From assembly GCA_002104895.1 (NCBI GenBank), contig MCFG01000036.1, forward strand, positions 270,001 through 281,242: a stretch of 11,242 nt of DNA, written 5' to 3'. The position numbers and the translations under genes were made by a program. The notes beneath the pieces are model-generated. The model was not told the origin of the DNA, did not search any database, and saw only the letters and a list, made by a program, of their open reading frames with translations. Below are positions 8,160-11,242 of the stretch, in pieces (positions within the stretch are counted from its first letter, which is position 1; each line of letters opens with the position of its first letter). The DNA comes from Anaeromyces robustus (lineage: Eukaryota > Neocallimastigomycota > Neocallimastigomycetes > Neocallimastigales > Neocallimastigaceae).

Positions 8160-8406
8160 TCATAATAATAATAATTAATTAAACATAAATCATTATATTC
8201 AAAAACTTCATTAAATTTTCTTTTAATTAAATTTTATTCTAATCATTTATTGTTTATTTATTTAGTTATTTAGTTAACCTAATCAATAATCAAATAATAT
8301 CAATATAAAATCTTTCTTTATAATTAATTATATATTACATATATATATATTTTTTTTATAATATGAATGATATTTTTTTGAAAAAATTAACTTTCAAATT
8401 ATAATC

Positions 8407-8533
8407 TTATTATTATTATTATTATATTATTATTAACTATTTATTATTATTATTTTTAACTATTCATCATCATTATTATTATTTATTATTATTATTATTT
8501 TTAACTATTTATTATTATTCATTATTATTATTT
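8407..8533. repeat. Compound (TTA)n array with TAACTATT spacers
   Basis: TTA/ATT runs are punctuated three times by TTAACTATT (near 8434, 8457 and 8504) and by a short CAT variant patch (TCATCATCATT near 8465). Confidence 0.8.
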
Positions 8534-8720
8534 CTGATATATAATAATAATTTATATTATTGTTATACATTGAGTAAAAATAATTAAAAATTTAAAATCA
8601 ATATAATATTATAGAAATAATAATTTAATTATATATTTAATTAACTTTAAAGTTTAATTAATATTTAATATTATTTAAAGTATTGAAAAATAGATTAGGT
8701 TAATTTAAAAAATCTTTAAC

Positions 8721-8758
8721 GCACTTTTTAACCAATAGTTGTGAAGCTATTATAGTGC
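8721..8758. repeat. Stem-loop GCACT...AGTGC
   Basis: Outer arms GCACT (8721-8725) and AGTGC (8754-8758), inner arms AATAG (8734-8738) and CTATT (8747-8751). The segment is richer in G/C than its surroundings. No RNA family is recognised. Confidence 0.4.
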
Positions 8759-8949
8759 ATAATAGAAATTTTTAGAATAAATTTTTACATATTTAAGAGT
8801 GAATATATCATGTGATACATTGATTAGTATTATCCAAAATGTAACATAACCACCATTATATTTATGTCTTACTTTAATAATTAAATTTTTATTTTATAAT
8901 ATGAAGATTATAAATATATGTGGCAAATAATATTACGTATACAAATTAT

Positions 8950-8984
8950 ATTTATTTATAAATTTAATAAATTTATAAATAAAT
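8950..8984. repeat. 35-nt perfect palindrome (17-bp arms, 1-nt spacer)
   Basis: Arms ATTTATTTATAAATTTA (8950-8966) and its exact reverse complement (8968-8984) around a single A. Wholly A/T. Confidence 0.8.
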
Positions 8985-9103
8985 TATATAATTAAAAGTT
9001 TAATAAAAATAAATAATATAGATATAATTAATATGAAGTATTAATGTAAAAAAATTTTTAAAAATGGTTTATTCCGAAAAATTTTCATATAATAAACACT
9101 TTT

Positions 9104-9140
<37 letters not shown>

Positions 9141-9482
9141 GTTATTTTATATCGTAATTATATAAATTAAATATTTGCTACTTTTGATAATACATTTGTA
9201 ATAATAATACTTTCTTTAAAGATTATAAATATTACAAGATGTTATGCGGTATACATATTTTTTTTTTTATATGATAATATATGGATATTTTTTTTATAAT
9301 AAAAATATATATATAAAAAGATATTAAAAATGGTATGATAATGTTTAATAATAATTTAATATTACCCCTCTTAATTTTACTATATATATACTTATAATAT
9401 ATCAAATCAAATCATATCAAATATCAAATATCATATGAACTATTATAGAGTTCAAATTAATATATACTATTGAATATTAATG

Positions 9483-9566
9483 ATTATCCATTATTTTCCG
9501 TTTTTTAATATAATTTATTATCCACTATTTTCCGCTTTTTAGAATAATTATTTTTGCGGAAAAATA
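9483..9566 (+). promoter_or_regulatory. Duplicated 34-bp upstream element with TATTTTCCGC boxes
   Basis: Two tandem copies (9483-9516 and 9517-9550) share ATTATCCA and TATTTTCCG (9492-9500 and 9526-9534). A near-inverted third box, GCGGAAAAATA, follows at 9556-9566. GC-containing words repeated in such AT-rich DNA suggest a protein-binding site. Position is about 170-250 bp upstream of the TATA box of the metallothionein-like gene. Confidence 0.6.
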
Positions 9567-9578
9567 TTCAAAATTTCA

Positions 9579-9672
9579 TGAATCATACATTTCAATTGAA
9601 AATATGAGTCATTATGTGGCTTATACAATTATACATACCAATAATTTTTTGATAAATTTATTAGATGACTCA
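9579..9672 (+). promoter_or_regulatory. Inverted pair of AP-1/Gcn4-type bZIP sites plus CCAAT
   Basis: TGAGTCA at 9605-9611 and TGACTCA at 9666-9672 are exact 7-bp bZIP consensus sites in opposite orientation, start to start 61 bp. A variant TGAATCA lies at 9579-9585. CCAAT occurs at 9638-9642 between them, and an inverted CCAAT (ATTGG) at 9696-9700. bZIP factors of this class drive stress and metal responses in fungi and animals; the factor here is not known. Confidence 0.6.
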
Positions 9673-9735
9673 TAATTAATATTTTTAGGTGAATTATTGG
9701 GTGGTATTGCGAACATATATATAATGACAAAAAAA

Positions 9736-9745
9736 TATATAAAGG
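9736..9745 (+). promoter_or_regulatory. TATA box of the metallothionein-like gene
   Basis: TATATAAAGG is a textbook TATA box ending in GG, which stands out here. It lies about 36 bp downstream of the inverted CCAAT. Transcription would begin near 9765-9775, giving a leader of about 200 nt, or about 90 nt after removal of the likely leader intron. Confidence 0.6.
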
Positions 9746-9852
9746 CTAAATTTCTCTTTTAATTTTTTTTTTAAATACTAATATTTATTAAATTTAAATA
9801 TAAAAACTTTATAATTTAAAAAATTAAAGTAATAATTTTTTTAAATAAATCA

Positions 9853-9962
9853 GTAAGTTTTAAATATATTTATAATTTTTATTAATTAAATGTACAAGTG
9901 ATATATTTATTTTGCTAATTTGATTAAATATTTATTATTATAATTATTACCTTTTTAATTAG
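9853..9962 (+). other. Probable 5'-leader intron
   Basis: Strong donor GTAAGT (9853-9858), branch-like TGCTAAT (9913-9919) and acceptor CTTTTTAATTAG ending at 9962. Length is 110 bp. The spliced leader would join 13 nt before the ATG at 9976. Confidence 0.55.
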
Positions 9963-9975
9963 TTCAATAAATAAA

Positions 9976-10458
9976 ATGTGTGACTGTGAAAAGAATTCTG
10001 GTGCTTGTAATTGTCCAGCTAACTGCCCATGTAGAGATGCTGAAGGTAAATGCCCATGCAAACCAGGACAAATGTGTGCTGGTTGTGTAAATGCTTCTTC
10101 TGGATGTGGATGCTCTGCTAAGGAAAGTTGTGACTGTCCAGCTAACTGCCCATGTAGAGATGCTGAAGGTAAATGCCCATGCAAACCAGGACAAATGTGC
10201 GCTGGATGTGTAAATGCTTCTTCTGGATGTGGATGCTCTGCTAAGGAAAGTTGTGACTGTCCAGCTAACTGTCCATGTAGAGATGCTGAAGGTAAATGCC
10301 CATGTAAACCAGGTAACAAGTGTGCTGGTTGTGTTAAGGCTGATTATGACTGTGGATGTGTATCAAATTGTCCATGCAGAGATGCTAATGGAAAATGCGG
10401 TTGTACTCCAAATGGTAAATGTGAAGGTTGCATTGGTGATTGTAAATGCCAACATTAG
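9976..10458 (+). CDS. Metallothionein-like cysteine-rich repeat protein
   Basis: A 160-residue single-exon protein with 40 Cys by count, arranged as CxC and CxxC. After MCDCEKNSGA come units of 41 residues (11-51, 52-92), a 38-residue variant (93-130) and a 30-residue terminal unit (131-160). Each unit follows C-x-C-PANCPCRDAEGKCPCKPG, then C-AGC and GCGC; ten Cys in each of the first three, eight in the last. There is one aromatic residue (Tyr) and one His (the last residue). No signal peptide or membrane segment is seen, so it is presumably cytosolic. Clustered Cys thiolates in this pattern bind Cu(I), Zn or Cd in metallothioneins; which metal cannot be told. The gene is far richer in G/C than its surroundings and uses a narrow codon set, as in highly expressed genes. 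The start is the first Met, with A at -3. Confidence 0.87.
   Translation: MCDCEKNSGACNCPANCPCRDAEGKCPCKPGQMCAGCVNASSGCGCSAKESCDCPANCPCRDAEGKCPCKPGQMCAGCVNASSGCGCSAKESCDCPANCPCRDAEGKCPCKPGNKCAGCVKADYDCGCVSNCPCRDANGKCGCTPNGKCEGCIGDCKCQH
10006..10365 (+). repeat. Tandem 123-bp coding repeats in the metallothionein gene
   Basis: Copies at 10006-10128 and 10129-10251 differ at only 4 of 123 positions. The copy at 10252-10365 keeps the first half closely and diverges in the second, and a shorter fourth unit follows. The near-identity of the first two points to recent duplication. Confidence 0.93.
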
Positions 10459-11242
10459 AGTTATTTAGAATTATTTTAATTTTGTAATTAAAAATTATAT
10501 ACCACCATTTTTCTTTTTAAACAAAAAAAAAAAAAAGACAAAAATAAATACAAATAAATAAATAAATAAATAAATACGAACAAACAAACATACAAACAAA
10601 TACAAATAAATAAATAAATAAATAAATAAATTAAAGTAAAAAAAAAAAAAAAAAAAAAAAAACTATTTAAAAACGAAGTCACATTAAAAAATAATAATAA
10701 ATTTTATAATAATAATAAATAAAAAAAAAATTTGATTAAATAAATATAATAAAAAATAATTTAATAATAAAAAATAATTTAATAATAAACATTATATAAA
10801 CAAAAATTGTTGGGTTAATTTATTTTTATTTTTTTTTTTGTTTCTTTTATGTTAATGTATTAATAGTGTTGATAATCATTTATATTAAAATTTTATTATT
10901 TATTATTATTATTAATATATTTTATTATATAATTTACCAAAGAAAATAGTATGTTACGTGAGTGCAAAAAATACTACCATATCTATATGTGTTAAATGTT
11001 AAATTTTTTTATATTCAATGAAAATTTTATTATTATATTATTGGTAACCAAAATTTATAGTAACAAAATATATTAAAATAATTTTAAATTAGCAATATAA
11101 AGTTTGAAATAAGGAAAAGGAAATTTCTTTATGGTTTTGTTAAGTAAAGTAGTAAAAAAAAATCGTAATACATATATAAAATAAATTGAATATTTGATAT
11201 GTTGTGATGGTAAAAAAAAAAAAAAAAAAAAAAAGAATATTT
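10459..11242. other. Gene-free AT-rich 3' flank
   Basis: No gene is seen. It contains a compound AAAT/AAAC tetranucleotide repeat (10539-10631), A runs (10522-10536, 10640-10662, 11212-11234), a repeated AAAAATAATTTAATAAT motif at 10751-10787 and T runs near 10830. Poly(A) addition for the metallothionein-like gene is probably within the first 100 bp. Confidence 0.6.
10539..10631. repeat. Compound (AAAT)n-(AAAC)n-(AAAT)n repeat
   Basis: AAAT units flank a central patch of AAAC-type units (about 10578-10600), an arrangement expected from substitution followed by slippage. Confidence 0.85.

Larger units (their letters stand above)
7608..9480. other. Gene-free AT-rich, repeat-rich stretch
   Basis: No convincing gene on either strand. 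It begins as the 3' flank of the channel gene (a weak AATAAA at 7714-7719). It holds an AAT array (7730-7780), a directly repeated segment of about 45 bp (8046-8090 and 8113-8159), a TTA array (8407-8533), a stem-loop at 8721-8758, a 35-nt palindrome at 8950-8984, a 30-nt T run (9108-9137) and an ATCAA-type repeat (9400-9436). Confidence 0.6.

Noticed and set aside
9924-10319. Minus-strand frames of 131 and 76 residues over the metallothionein-like gene
   Set aside because: Their repeats mirror the 123-bp coding repeats; the plus-strand Cys pattern is clearly the selected one.
10214-10468. Plus-strand frame of 84 residues with Val-rich text
   Set aside because: Shifted frame of the metallothionein-like gene.
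10488-10682. Minus-strand 64-residue frame rich in Phe, Leu and Tyr
   Set aside because: It translates tetranucleotide repeats and A runs; no real protein features.

Overview
The window looks like nuclear DNA of an anaerobic gut fungus (Neocallimastigomycota, the group of Piromyces, Neocallimastix and Anaeromyces). Three things point there. Intergenic DNA is extremely AT-rich and full of homopolymers and TTTA, AAT and TA microsatellites. Genes carry short GTAAG...AG introns. One secreted protein ends in three Cys-rich fungal dockerin (CBM10-type) domains, the hallmark of the fungal cellulosome. Genus cannot be decided from the sequence alone.

Layout: (1) 1-695 is the AT-rich 3' flank of gene 1. 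(2) 696-2684, minus strand: a two-exon gene for a secreted protein of about 562 residues. Exon 1 (2684-2631) encodes only a signal peptide. After a 300-bp phase-0 intron, exon 2 encodes three tandem beta-rich domains with chagasin-like (I42 protease inhibitor) features, a Thr linker and three dockerins. (3) 2685-5983 is a long gene-free stretch with a roughly 235-bp TTTA array, a more complex island at about 3770-4670 that may be a decayed coding relic, strong inverted repeats, and a 22-bp A-rich minisatellite ending about 50 bp before the next start codon. (4) 5984-7607, plus strand: a two-exon gene for an Hv1-like voltage-gated proton channel. It carries a roughly 209-residue Asn-Glu repeat in its cytosolic N-terminus, four S1-S4 segments and a C-terminal coiled coil. 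The intron interrupts S4, and two in-frame splice models compete. (5) 7608-9480 is gene-free and repeat-rich. (6) 9483-9975 is an unusually well-marked promoter and leader, with a duplicated 34-bp element, inverted bZIP-type sites, two CCAAT boxes, a TATA box and a likely leader intron. It serves (7) 9976-10458, plus strand: a 160-residue metallothionein-like protein made of 41-residue Cys-rich repeats. (8) 10459-11242 is an AT-rich 3' flank.

The three genes do not form an obvious pathway. They appear to be independent neighbours: an extracellular cellulosome accessory protein, a membrane proton channel and a cytosolic metal-binding protein. The most unusual items are the predicted cellulosomal triple inhibitor-like protein, the proton channel with an enormous hexanucleotide-encoded repeat flanked by twin acidic dileucine motifs, and the modular metallothionein with its promoter.
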